DNA of 64,000 nucleotides from Rhodocyclaceae bacterium (GCA_016791105.1 JAEUNM010000062.1:1-64000), one strand, 5' to 3'. Positions 36,636 through 46,600 are shown, counted from the first letter of the stretch. The notes: generated from the sequence alone by a model not told the origin. Numbers and translations: made by a program.

Positions 36636-37234
36636 GGCTGCAAATGGCCCAGCGCGCGGCGCAACTGTTCCATCGCGCGGCGGATGCGGGATTTCACCGT
36701 CCCGAGCGGGATGGACAATGCCTTTGCGATATCCGCGTGGGGCTGTTCCTCGTAAAAAGATAGACGCAACAGCAAGGCCTGGTCTTCCGGCAACTTGCCC
36801 AGAGCTTCGCGCACGCCGTGTTCGATCTGGCCAGCGGCCAATTGTTCGGGCGGCGTGGGTGCGGCGTCGGCCAGTTCATCCGTCAGTTCGTCGGCTGCAT
36901 CGCCGGCAGACTGTTCGCGCGCCCCGTCCAGCCCCCGGCGTGCATAGTCTATGCGCAGGTTGCGCGCAATCGTGAATACCCAGGTCGAGGCCTGCGCGCG
37001 TGCCGGGTCGAACGAAGCCGCCTTGCGCCACACGTTCACCATTGCTTCCTGTGCCAGCTCTTCCGCCAGCGCCGCATCGGCGCCGCCGCGCATCAGAAAC
37101 GCCTTGATGCGCGGCGCGAAGTGCCGGAACAGCGCGGCGAATGCGGCACGGTCGCCGGGGTCGGCCACGGCGCGTATCCATGCGGACAATTCGTCGGGAG
37201 TGGGCATGCGGCTGGGGCGGGAAGGCGAACTCAT
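36632..37234 (-). CDS. ECF sigma factor (ECF11, RpoE/ChrR type)
   Basis: About 200 residues from ATG 37234. Region 2 (FAALFRHFAPRIKAFLMRGG, LAEELAQEAMVNVWRKAASF, then WVFTIARNLRIDYARR) and region 4 (LPEDQALLLRLSFYEEQPHA, DIAKALSIPLGTVKSRIRRA) are complete. It directs RNA polymerase to the TGATCC-type promoters. A longer reading from ATG 37321 is open, but the predicted RNA start (about 37319) lies on that ATG, so 37234 (or 37207) is the likelier start. The gene is paired with chrR and divergent from the FAD-oxidoreductase operon, and it appears to drive both, including itself. Confidence 0.92.
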   Translation of the reverse strand: MSSPSRPSRMPTPDELSAWIRAVADPGDRAAFAALFRHFAPRIKAFLMRGGADAALAEELAQEAMVNVWRKAASFDPARAQASTWVFTIARNLRIDYARRGLDGAREQSAGDAADELTDELADAAPTPPEQLAAGQIEHGVREALGKLPEDQALLLRLSFYEEQPHADIAKALSIPLGTVKSRIRRAMEQLRRALGHLQP

Positions 37235-37325
37235 CACGGACAGGTGGCCCGGCGCCGGCCGGCGCGCCACCTGGGCGTCGAGGCGTAGTGACAGTGGCAG
37301 GGGCGCGGTCAAGGTGTTCATGCCC

Positions 37326-37355
37326 ATTTTACGCAAGGCGGCGGAATTTGGATCA
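37326..37355 (-). promoter_or_regulatory. Sigma-E/ECF11-type promoter for sigma-chrR
   Basis: Minus strand: -35 TGATCC (37355-37350), 18-base spacer, -10 TAAAAT (37331-37326). The same spacing is seen at the divergent promoter (37383-37412) and at 29331-29360. It implies autoregulation of the sigma gene and an RNA start near 37319. Confidence 0.75.
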
Positions 37356-37394
37356 CCGGACCGCGCCTGCCCGCGGCCGGCGTGATCCAAATTC
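37344..37394. promoter_or_regulatory. Inverted repeat holding two divergent -35 boxes
   Basis: GAATTTGGATCAC (37344-37356) and GTGATCCAAATTC (37382-37394) are perfect inverted copies 25 bases apart. Each arm contains one TGATCC -35 box plus the first bases of the spacer, so the two promoters face away from a common centre. GCCGCC follows both arms. Confidence 0.75.
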
Positions 37395-37412
37395 GCCGCC
37401 GCACCGTAGAAC
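37383..37412 (+). promoter_or_regulatory. Sigma-E/ECF11-type promoter for the 37465 operon
   Basis: -35 TGATCC (37383-37388), 18-base spacer, -10 TAGAAC (37407-37412). RNA would start near 37419, 45 bases before the ATG of the FAD oxidoreductase. Confidence 0.72.
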
Positions 37413-37464
37413 CGGAAACTTGCGCGCCAGCCGGCCGCGCAGTGATTCCGGGGGCTCAAACAAA

Positions 37465-38832
37465 ATGAATGAACGGCGCGTCATCGAATCCGCCGCCCAC
37501 CCGCTGCCCGCGCAGAACATTGCGGTGATAGGCAGCGGCATATCCGGGCTGGCGGCGGCATGGCTGTTGTCGCAGCACCATCAAGTCAGCCTGTTCGAAG
37601 CGGCGCCGCGCGCCGGTGGGCACAGCAATACGGTAGAGGTGGCAAGCGCGGGCGCAGGCGGCGCGGCCCTGCCCGTAGATACCGGCTTCATCGTTTATAA
37701 CGACCATGCCTATCCCAACCTCGCCGCCTTGTTCGCGCACCTGGGCGTGGCAACCCGGCCGACCGAAATGAGTTTTGCGGTCAGCCTGGATGGCGGCGCG
37801 CTGGAATATTCCGGCAGCGATATCGGCGGCTTGTTTGCGCAGCGCGGCAATATCGTCAGTCTGCGCTTCTGGTCCATGTTGCGCGACCTGCTGCGCTTTT
37901 ACCGCGAAGCGCCGCGCGATGCCGAACGGCTGGGCCCGGTGTCGCTGGACCAATACCTGGATGCACGCGGCTATGGCCGCGCCTTCCGCGAAGATCATTT
38001 ATACCCGATGGCGGCCGCGATCTGGTCCACGCCGGCCGCCAAAATCGGCCGCTATCCGGTGGCCGCCTTCGTGCGCTTCTGCGAGAACCATCACCTGCTC
38101 AAACTGAGCGGGCGCCCGGCCTGGCGCAGCGTAGTTGGCGGCAGCCGCGAATACGTGCGGCGCATGACCCACACTTTGGGCGCCGGCGTGCGCCTGGGCG
38201 AGCGCGTCAGCGGCATTTTGCGCGAGCCGGGCGGCGTGCGCGTGGCCGGCGCAAGCGGATTGCTGCCGCAGCGCTTCGACCAGGTGGTGATCGCCACCCA
38301 CGCCGATCAGGCGCTGCGCCTGCTGGACCCGCCGTCGGACGCCGAAAAACGCCTGCTCGGAGCATTCAGTTACAGCCGTAATCTGGCATTGCTGCATACC
38401 GACCGCGCACTCATGCCGCAGCGCCGCCAGGTGTGGTCGAGCTGGAACTATCTGGCGCAGCGCGGCACGGCCGACAAACTGTGCGTGAGCTACTGGATGA
38501 ACCGCCTGCACGGCGTCGAATCGCCGCAGCCGCTGTTCGTGACGCTCAATCCGCTGTGCGAGCCGCGCGCCGGCAGCGTGCTGCACGAGGAAATGTACGA
38601 ACACCCCTTGTTCGACCTGAACGCCCTGCGCGCCCAGAGCCAACTATGGAGCTTGCAGGGCCGCCAGCGCACCTGGTATTGCGGCGCCTATTTTGGCGCC
38701 GGCTTCCACGAAGACGGACTGCAGGCCGGGCTGGCGGTGGCCGAGGCCATAGGCGGCGTGCGCCGGCCCTGGACGGTGGCCGGCGAATCCGGCCGCATCG
38801 TCCTGCCCACACTGCGGGTGCGCGCCTCGTGA
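37465..38832 (+). CDS. FAD-dependent oxidoreductase (COG2907 type)
   Basis: 455 residues. Rossmann FAD motif IAVIGSGISGLAAAWLLSQ at ~residue 19, then LFEAAPRAGGHSNTVEV (motif 2) and VDTGFIVYNDHAYPNL. The C-terminal block FGAGFHEDGLQAGLAVAEA closes the FAD site. This COG2907 family is a standard member of ChrR/sigma-E regulons and is required, with DUF1365 and CFA-like enzymes, for methylated/furan fatty acids in Rhodobacter. It starts an operon whose genes overlap by four bases each (GTGA, ATGA). Confidence 0.9.
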   Translation: MNERRVIESAAHPLPAQNIAVIGSGISGLAAAWLLSQHHQVSLFEAAPRAGGHSNTVEVASAGAGGAALPVDTGFIVYNDHAYPNLAALFAHLGVATRPTEMSFAVSLDGGALEYSGSDIGGLFAQRGNIVSLRFWSMLRDLLRFYREAPRDAERLGPVSLDQYLDARGYGRAFREDHLYPMAAAIWSTPAAKIGRYPVAAFVRFCENHHLLKLSGRPAWRSVVGGSREYVRRMTHTLGAGVRLGERVSGILREPGGVRVAGASGLLPQRFDQVVIATHADQALRLLDPPSDAEKRLLGAFSYSRNLALLHTDRALMPQRRQVWSSWNYLAQRGTADKLCVSYWMNRLHGVESPQPLFVTLNPLCEPRAGSVLHEEMYEHPLFDLNALRAQSQLWSLQGRQRTWYCGAYFGAGFHEDGLQAGLAVAEAIGGVRRPWTVAGESGRIVLPTLRVRAS

Positions 38833-39629
38833 GTACGCATTCCGCACTTTATGCCGGCATGGTGATGCACCAGCGCTTGCGGCCGCTTCGCCACCGCTTG
38901 CGCTACCGCGTGTTTTCGCTGTTGCTCGATCTGGACGATCTGCCGCGCCTGCATGCAAGCCTGCGGCTATTTTCGGTAAACCGGGCCAACCTGTTCAGTT
39001 TTTACGAGCGCGATCACGGCGCCGGCACGCCCACCGGCCTGGCCGATTGGGTGCGCGGCGAATTGCGCGCGGCCGGGCTGGCCGCCGACGGAAAAATTCA
39101 GTTGCTCACCATGCCGCGCATGTTGGGCTATGCATTCAATCCGCTCAGTGTTTATTTCTGCCACGACGCCGCCGGCGCACTTGGCGCGATTCTGTACGAA
39201 GTCAATAACACCTTCGGCGAACGCCACGCCTACCTGCTCGAAGTGGCACCCGGCCAGCGCGACGGGGCGCGCGTCGCGCAAGGCTGCGCCAAAGCCATGC
39301 ACGTATCGCCCTTCCTGGATATGGACATGAACTACCGCTTTCGCGTCTGCGCCCCGGCCGCCGCACGCGAATACATGCGTGTGGGCGTGGATGCCTGCGA
39401 CCGCGACGGTCCGCTACTGATCGCCACCTACGCCGCACGGCGCCACGCGCTGGGCGACAGGGCCTTGCTGTGGGCGCTGGCGGCACATCCGCTGCTGACG
39501 CTGAAAGTCGTCGCCGGCATCCACTGGGAAGCCCTGAAGCTGTGGATGAAAGGCGCAAAGGTAAACAGCAAACCCGACGGCGAGGCGTCGGCCGTTACCG
39601 TCGTTAGTTCCCGGAGATCATTGACATGA
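38829..39629 (+). CDS. DUF1365 family protein
   Basis: 266 residues. GMVMHQRLRPLRHRLRYRVF, then SLLLDLDDLP; MPRMLGYAFNPLSVYFCHD; LYEVNNTFGERHAYLL; and AKAMHVSPFLDMDMNYRFRV are the family's signature blocks. It almost always lies between the COG2907 oxidoreductase and a CFA-like methyltransferase, as here. Its chemistry is unknown, probably lipid-linked. GTG 38829 overlaps the preceding stop. Confidence 0.92.
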   Translation: MSTHSALYAGMVMHQRLRPLRHRLRYRVFSLLLDLDDLPRLHASLRLFSVNRANLFSFYERDHGAGTPTGLADWVRGELRAAGLAADGKIQLLTMPRMLGYAFNPLSVYFCHDAAGALGAILYEVNNTFGERHAYLLEVAPGQRDGARVAQGCAKAMHVSPFLDMDMNYRFRVCAPAAAREYMRVGVDACDRDGPLLIATYAARRHALGDRALLWALAAHPLLTLKVVAGIHWEALKLWMKGAKVNSKPDGEASAVTVVSSRRSLT

Positions 39630-40936
39630 GTAGCGCCGGCCGCCAACAAACGACCAACCCGGTCGAGCTAGGCCTGCTCGCGCAAATTCCGCCGGCACGC
39701 TGGCCGGCCTGGTTCGGCGCGCCGCTGCGGCTTCTGGCGAGGCGCCTTCTGGCCGGCACGAGCTTCGGGGCGATCGAACTGAAGCTGCCCGACGGCAGCC
39801 ACGTCACAGCACAGGGCGCGCAGCCCGGACCGGCCGCGGTGGTCGTGGTGCAGCGCTGGCGTGCCCTGGCGCGTCTGGCTCTGGGCGGCGACCGCGGCTT
39901 TGCCGACGCTTATCTGGATGGCGACTGGAATACGCCGGAGCTTGCCGCGCTGCTCGAATTCGGCGCCTTGAACGAAGCCGGCTGGCGCGGCAAACTGGAT
40001 GCCTGCCGGCCGTTGAAAGTATTGGCGCGCATCGAGCACGCCCGGCGTGCCAATACGCGCAGCGGCAGCCGGCGCAACATCGCCTTCCATTACGACCTCG
40101 GCAATGACTTTTACCGCCATTGGCTGGACGCCGAACTGATCTATTCGAGCGGTATTTATTCGCAACTTGCGACCACGCTGGAACAGGCCCAGGCCGCGAA
40201 AATTGCCCGCGTGATAGAACTGATGCAACTGGATGCGGCGCCGCAAGCCGCGTCTGTACTGGAAATTGGCTGCGGCTGGGGTGCCCTGGCCTGTGCGCTG
40301 GCGCGCCGGCACGGCGTGCATGTGACCGGCCTTAGTTTATCCACGCAACAATTGGAACACGCCCGCGCCCGCGCCGCGCGCGAAGGCCTGCAGCAACTGA
40401 CCGACCTGCGCCTGCAGGATTACCGCGACGCCGGCGGGTGCTACGACCGCATCGTGTCGATAGAAATGATGGAAGCCGTCGGCGAGCACTATTGGCCAGA
40501 TTATTTCAAGGCCCTGCGCGCGCGCCTGGCGGACGGGGGACGCGCCGTAATCCAGGCCATCACGATAGACGAAGCACACTTCGAACACTATCGCGCCAAC
40601 CCGGATTTCATCCAGCGCCACATATTCCCGGGCGGCATGCTGCCCACCACCGCCGCGCTGCGGCGCGAAGCGGAACGCGCCGGCCTGCAACTGGTGCATA
40701 CCGAAACCTTCGGCGCGAGCTACGCCGCAACCCTGGCCGAATGGCGCCACCGCTTCGTCACCGCCTGGCCCGCCATCGCGGCGCTGGGATACGACCTGCG
40801 CTTCCGTCGCATGTGGGAATACTACCTGTGCTACTGCGAAGCGGGTTTCAGGACCCAGCGCGTCGATGTAGGACTTTATACATTCGTGCCCGCGCGGAGG
40901 GGGGGCAAGGCGGAGCGCCTCCGGAACCCGGTCTGA
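39626..40936 (+). CDS. cfa: Cyclopropane-fatty-acyl-phospholipid synthase family
   Basis: 436 residues with the full Cfa architecture: an N-terminal lipid-binding region (PDGSHVTAQ...FADAYLDGDWNTPELAAL), NIAFHYDLGNDFYRHWLDAELIYSSGIY, SAM motif VLEIGCGWGALACAL, VSIEMMEAVGEHYW, and the DEAHFEHYRANPDFIQRHIFPGGMLP loop. It adds a methyl(ene) group to an unsaturated fatty acyl chain in phospholipid. Third gene of the sigma-E-type operon; it differs from the shorter paralogue at 29391, so the regulon has two methylating enzymes. Confidence 0.92.
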   Translation: MSSAGRQQTTNPVELGLLAQIPPARWPAWFGAPLRLLARRLLAGTSFGAIELKLPDGSHVTAQGAQPGPAAVVVVQRWRALARLALGGDRGFADAYLDGDWNTPELAALLEFGALNEAGWRGKLDACRPLKVLARIEHARRANTRSGSRRNIAFHYDLGNDFYRHWLDAELIYSSGIYSQLATTLEQAQAAKIARVIELMQLDAAPQAASVLEIGCGWGALACALARRHGVHVTGLSLSTQQLEHARARAAREGLQQLTDLRLQDYRDAGGCYDRIVSIEMMEAVGEHYWPDYFKALRARLADGGRAVIQAITIDEAHFEHYRANPDFIQRHIFPGGMLPTTAALRREAERAGLQLVHTETFGASYAATLAEWRHRFVTAWPAIAALGYDLRFRRMWEYYLCYCEAGFRTQRVDVGLYTFVPARRGGKAERLRNPV

Positions 40937-41404
40937 ATTTCCAACCGGGGCGCGGGCGCCAAGGCTGCCCATGTTGCCGGCGCGCGAAAGGGGTTTTGAT
41001 TCGCGGCCAGCAGGTGAATCGCTGCATCAGCGCACCCGCCGCCCCCTGCCGATTTCACCCCGGTTTTTGCGCCTGCGGAGTCCGGCCGCAGCGTCTTCGC
41101 CGCCACCGCGCCACGGCATAGTGAGTCCGGCGTGAAGTGGGTCGTGTTCCAGCTTTCGCAAATCGCTCCGCTGCATTGACTTGCGCGGGCTGCGTGCTGG
41201 ATACTTGCGTCCTGCTCGCGGCGGGACAGACAGGTTCCCGGTTACGGCCGGATGGTCGAAGTCCGGCAGCGCCGCCCTCATCGGCGGCTTCCCTCGAAGG
41301 GCACCAGCGCGGCAGGTCGCTGGCGCTCGTTCCTCAATTTGCGCCGCGGGCGCTGAGCGCCCGGCTCCAAAAAGCTCGCAACAACGCCAGATCAAGGCCT
41401 ACCT
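40937..41404. other. Intergenic region
   Basis: About 470 bases, no supported gene; small Ala/Arg-rich open frames only. No sigma-E-type box seen before the next gene. Confidence 0.45.
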
Positions 41405-42115
41405 ATGTCGGAACTTGCAGATAAACTTTGTCACCGCTACTACGCAAATTCGCCGCATCCTTACCGGCTGTTCGAAGAACAGGTCGGACGCCTGCTGAAA
41501 CCCGATAACGTGTTGCTGGACGCCGGTTGCGGGCGCACCGTGCCGGTGTTGCGCAAATACCTGGGGCGCGCGAAACGCCTGATAGGCGTGGAACTGGTGG
41601 ATTTTACCGATGTGCCCGCCGGCATCGAAACGCATAACGCCAACCTCGCCCAAATCCCCGTGGAAAGCGCCAGCGTGGACCTCATCATGTCGCGCAGCGT
41701 GTTCGAACATCTGTCCGATCCGCAGGCCGTGTACGCAGAATTCATGCGCATCCTGCGGCCGGGTGGCCGTGTGGTGTTCCTCACCGCGAATATGTGGGAT
41801 TACGGCACCCTGGCGGCGCGCATGATCCCCAACCGGTTTCACGCCGGGATCGTCGCCAAGGTGGAAGGGCGGGCCGAAGAAGATACTTTCCCGACTTGCT
41901 ACAAGACCAATACGCGCGCCGACGTCGACCGCCTCGCTGCGGGCGCCGGCTTCCAGGTCGAAAGCTACGAATACCTGAGCCAGTACCCGAATTACCTCAT
42001 GTTCAATGGCGTGGCGTTCTTCCTGGGCATGTGTTACGAAAAGCTCATCAGCAAGGTGGAGCTGCTGCGTTACCTGCGCGGCTGGATCATGGTCACGCTG
42101 AAAAAGCCGGACTGA
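41405..42115 (+). CDS. Class I SAM-dependent methyltransferase
   Basis: 236 residues. LLDAGCGRTVPVL is SAM motif I; VELVDFTDV follows as motif II; SVDLIMSRSVFEHLSDP and LRPGGRVVFLTANMWDYG complete the fold. A hydrophobic segment near the C-terminus (NYLMFNGVAFFLGMCYEKL) is unusual and may contact membrane. Substrate unknown. It stands alone downstream of the lipid operon. Confidence 0.82.
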   Translation: MSELADKLCHRYYANSPHPYRLFEEQVGRLLKPDNVLLDAGCGRTVPVLRKYLGRAKRLIGVELVDFTDVPAGIETHNANLAQIPVESASVDLIMSRSVFEHLSDPQAVYAEFMRILRPGGRVVFLTANMWDYGTLAARMIPNRFHAGIVAKVEGRAEEDTFPTCYKTNTRADVDRLAAGAGFQVESYEYLSQYPNYLMFNGVAFFLGMCYEKLISKVELLRYLRGWIMVTLKKPD

Positions 42116-42772
42116 AGGACACCTGCACGGCTACGCGACACCGCCACTGAGCCGGTAGCGCTCCAATCTTTCCGTATTTCCGCGCCGCCGGAGTCGCAGC
42201 GTAAAATTTGGTATTTAGGTTTTCTCAAGTGGAGCTGTTCCGGGGCCGACGCGTAGCCCCTCGCTTGGCCCCCATTCCTGCGCCTGCCATGGCACATCGA
42301 AGCAGGATAGGACGGGCGGGTATCGGGCTTTATTGCTGGTCGAACGCCGACTTGCCACCCAGCGGGTTGCCGATCTCAAAACCTTTTGCAAGATTCCGGT
42401 GACATCCGCATAAAGCCCGAAATTTGGGAAAACTCAAAAACACCGCGTAACTGGCTTTGCGCCCCAGCCGTCCCGATTGCGCCCGACGAAGCGCCGATCA
42501 CGCCGGACGGCATGGACGCAAACGACAGCGCCTTGCGCGAACGCTGCAAACGGCGCAGCATGCCCCGTCCGGCGGTAAGTAGTGCCATTTGACGCTGATC
42601 CAATTTTCCCAATGGGTAGTGGGCGTACATTCTTCCCCCACCGCGACCCATGCTACCGGCGCGTTTAAGCCGTTTTTAAGACCGCAGGCGTAGTTTGTGC
42701 GAACCGGGGCCATGCGGGCCGCCCAGCGATGGCGCTGGGCCCACGTCGGTGACGAATAAATTGGAGGCGGTC
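42116..42772. other. Intergenic region, about 650 bp
   Basis: No supported gene. The AT-richer patch at 42170-42235 may be a promoter. TTGGAGG at 42761-42767 is the ribosome site of the next gene. Confidence 0.45.
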
Positions 42773-43471
42773 ATGAAAGACAGGGGAATCAGAGCTTCGG
42801 GAGTTGCCGCGTTTGCGGCCATGGTCGCGCTGGGCACGCCCGCGTGGGCGGCGACTACGGTACAGATCGGGGCTAGCGGCAAGACGTATGCATCCAGCAC
42901 GGTAGGGTGTGCTGGCGCTCCGGCTACAGCGCAGTTGTCGCCGGTGGTGGAAGCCGGTCTGTTCAACCCGAAGAAGAATACGAGCGCCGACATCCTCCTG
43001 AACGGCACCACCGTGGCCAAGGTCACGAGCGACGCTCCGTCCTCCAACGTGTGGCTTGGCGACGGCGCCAACACGGTCGTTGTGGAACTCAGCAAGAAAA
43101 CTGCTGACGCGTATACTTTCGTTGTGCAACCGGGCTTATGCACACTGCCGGACACTTCCGGCAATACATTCAGCGCCGACGGCACGCTGGAGTATGCCGC
43201 CAGCGGCAAGTCATACGCGACGGTCACGCCGGGCTGTGCGGTAAACGGCGCCACCGGGCTCGCACAACCGTATATCAACCTGATGGACAACGGAACTTAC
43301 ATACTGAACGTGTCCGTCAATGGCAAACCGCTCACTCAATTGAGCGCGACTCGGCCTCATACGCCGGTATTTCTGAGTGCTGGCCAGAACGTCATCTCAG
43401 CCGCCAACGGCTACTTGAGCGTCGATTATTACGTTCGCGACGGTGGTGACGGAACCTGTGCGCTACCGTAA
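42773..43471 (+). CDS. Secreted protein with two internal repeats, unknown function
   Basis: 232 residues. The signal peptide (ASGVAAFAAMVALGTPAWA) ends with an AWA-type cleavage site near residue 27. The mature part has two similar halves: IGASGKTYASSTVGCAGAP and YAASGKSYATVTPGCAVNG, each followed by a strand-rich stretch with LNGTTVAKVTSD or VNGKPLTQLSAT and an N-V/I turn. Four cysteines may form disulphides. I recognise no family. Base use is less GC-rich than the neighbours, which hints at acquisition or rapid change. A GTG at 42695 is in frame, but ATG 42773 follows a clear GGAGG. Confidence 0.75.
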   Translation: MKDRGIRASGVAAFAAMVALGTPAWAATTVQIGASGKTYASSTVGCAGAPATAQLSPVVEAGLFNPKKNTSADILLNGTTVAKVTSDAPSSNVWLGDGANTVVVELSKKTADAYTFVVQPGLCTLPDTSGNTFSADGTLEYAASGKSYATVTPGCAVNGATGLAQPYINLMDNGTYILNVSVNGKPLTQLSATRPHTPVFLSAGQNVISAANGYLSVDYYVRDGGDGTCALP

Positions 43472-43680
43472 TCGGATTGCGCCGAACCCGCGGCGTTGCC
43501 TATCTCATTGTTCTCACCGCGCAAGCGGATCGCCTTCATAAGGGAGGTGCCAGGGCCGGGACGACAGCCGCGCGGCCCTGGCCCAGTGCCGTGTGCGCCG
43601 CGACCCGGCCTGCAGCAATGTAGTCAGGCAAATAGCGCCGTGGTCGAATTATTTCCGCCGCCTCTCTGGCCGGCCGCATG

Positions 43681-46600
43681 CTACAGCAACACCCGCTCTA
43701 TTCCGCCCCGGTTCGCCGCGTTCACATAATCCTGCAGCCAGTTTTCGCCCAGTACGCGCTTGGCCATTTCGATCACGATGTAATCGGCGTCGGTGCCGGC
43801 GTCGTCGTTATAGCGCTTCAGCCCCTGCAGGCAGGACGGGCAGGAAGTCAGGATTTTCACGTCGCCGCTAAAGCCGTCCGCGCGCAGTTTGGCGGCGCCG
43901 GCTTCCATTTCGACCTGTTTGCGGCTGCGCACCTGGGTGGCGATGTCCGGCCGCGAGGCGGCGAAGGTGCCGGATTCACCGCAGCAGCGGTCGTTCAGCT
44001 CCACCTTCTGGCCCATCAACTGGTTCACCAGCTTGATCGGCTGCTGCGTCTTGATGGGGCTGTGGCAGGGGTCGTGATACATGTAGCGCACGCCGCCCAC
44101 CCCTTCCAGCTTGACGCCTTTTTCGAGCAGATATTCGTGTATGTCGAGCAGGCGGCAGCCCGGGAATATCTTGTCGAATTCGTACTTCATGAGCTGGTCC
44201 ATGCAGGTGCCGCAACTGACCACTACCGTCTTGATGTCCAGATAGTTAAGTGTGTTGGCGACGCGATGGAACAGCACGCGGTTGGCGGTGCTGATCTGCT
44301 GGCCTTTATCTTCGTCGCCGGCCGATGTTTGCGGATAGCCGCAGCACAGGTAGCCGGGCGGCAGCACGGTGACCGAGCCGACGTGGTACAGCATGGCCTG
44401 GGTGGCCAGGCCGACCTGGGAAAACAGCCGCTCCGAGCCGCAGCCCGGGAAATAAAATACCGCTTCCGCATCTTCGGCGGCGACTTTGGGATCGCGTATG
44501 ACGGGCACGATCTTGTCGTCTTCGATGTCCAGCATGGCGCGCGCGGTGCGCGCCGGCATTTTTGCCGGCATCGGCTTGTTGATGAAGTGAATCACCTGCG
44601 CCTTGACCGCCGGGCGCTCTGTCGTGGCCGGTGGCTGGCGCGTTTGCGGCTGCACCAGCCCGAACGATTTACCCAGTTTATTGCCCAGCCGCTGCAGTTT
44701 GTAAGACCAATCGACCAGGCCCTTGCGTATCAGTTTGATGCGCGTCGGGTCGGTGGCATTCAGGAAGGCCATTGCCGCGGCCGTGCCGGGGTTGAATTTT
44801 TTCTTGCCCTCGCGCCGCAGCAGGTTGCGCATGGCAATTGACACGTCGCCAAAATCGATATCCACCGGGCAGGGATTGACGCACTTGTGGCACACCGTGC
44901 AGTGGTCCGCCACTTCGCCGAATTCGTCGAAGTGACGCAAACTTACGCCGCGCCGCGTCTGTTCTTCGTACAGGAAGGCCTCGATGAGCAGCGAGGTGGC
45001 CAGAATCTTGTTGCGCGGGCTATACAGCAGGTTGGCGCGCGGCACGTGCGTGGTGCATACCGGCTTGCACTTGCCGCAGCGCAGGCAGTTCTTGATCATG
45101 TCGGATATGTCGCCGATATCCGACTGTTCCATGATTAAAGATTCGACGCCCAATAGCGAAAACGAAGGCGTGTAGGCGCGGCGCAGGTCGGCGCCCGGCA
45201 ACAGTTTGCCCTTGTTGAAATGGCCGTTCGGGTCGATGCGCTGTTTGTATTCGGCGAACGGGCGCATTTCCTTTTCGCTGAGGAACTCCAGCTTGGTAAT
45301 GCCTATGCCGTGTTCGCCGGAAATGACGCCGCCCAGTGCGCGCGCTAGCGCCATGATGCGCGCCACCGCTGCGTTGGCTTCCTGCAGCATGGCATAGTCG
45401 TCGGAATTGACCGGCAGGTTGGTATGCACATTGCCATCGCCGGCGTGCATGTGCAGCGCGACGAATACGCGCGAGCGCAGCACTTCCTTGTGCAGGGCGC
45501 GGATGCGATCTGCCACCGGCGCGTACATGGCCCCGGCGAATATACTTTCGAGCTGGGGCAGCAATTCCTTTTTCCACGACACGCGCAGCGAATAGTCCTG
45601 CAGGCGGTGGAATAACAGGGGTTTGGCGGCTTTGTTGGTGAGCGCGCCGAACTGCACGCCTTGTGCACCCAACACGATTTCCGCTTCCGCGAGCGGCTGG
45701 TCGAGGTTGTTGTAAATCCAGTGCCAGCGCGCCCGCACGCTGGATATGTGCTCCAGCGCGGCGCTGCGGCGGTCGCCGATCAGTACGTTTTTATCGAGGT
45801 TGGCGTCGAACTGATGCAGCGGCAGATCGCCGTGCAGAAAGTCCGTCAGCGCGTCGCACAGGCGTATTTTGTTCTTCAGCGACAGTTCGATATTGATGCG
45901 CTCGATGCCGTCGCAATAGTCGCCCATGCGCGGCAGCGGAATCACCACGTCCTCGTTCACCTTGAACGCATTGGTGTGGCGCGCGATGGCGGCGGTACGG
46001 CTGCGGTCCAGCCAGAATTTTTTGCGTGCTTCCGCGCTGGCGGCGATAAAACCTTCCGCGCCGCGCGCATTGCAGATGCGCACCACTTCGGAAGCCGCGC
46101 GCATGACGGCGGTTTCGTCGTCGCCGACGATGTCGCCGATCAGCACCATTTTCGGCCGCCCGGAACTTTCGCTGCGGCGCTTGGCTTTAGTGGCGTAGCC
46201 GACCGCCTTCACGTAGCGCTCGTCCAGATGTTCCAGGCCCGCCAATATGGCGCCGCCGGGGCGGCGATCGAGGTAATTCTTGATTTCTACGATAGACGGC
46301 ACGGCTTCGCGTACCTGGCCGAAAAATTCCAGACATACCGTGCGTGTGTGCGCGGGCATGCGGTGCAGTATCCAGACCGCCGAGGTGATGATGCCGTCCG
46401 TGCCTTCTTTTTGCACGCCGGGCACGCCGGACAGGAATTTGTCCGTGACGTCCTTGCCCAGGCCCAGTTTGCGGAAAGAGGGGCCGGGAATTTCCAGCAC
46501 TTCGGGCACGCCTGTCGCGGTTTTTCCGTCCAGTTCAAAACGCTGGACGGAAAAGCGCGCCACCTCCGCGTCGTGAATTTTGCCGAGGTTGTGGCCGACA

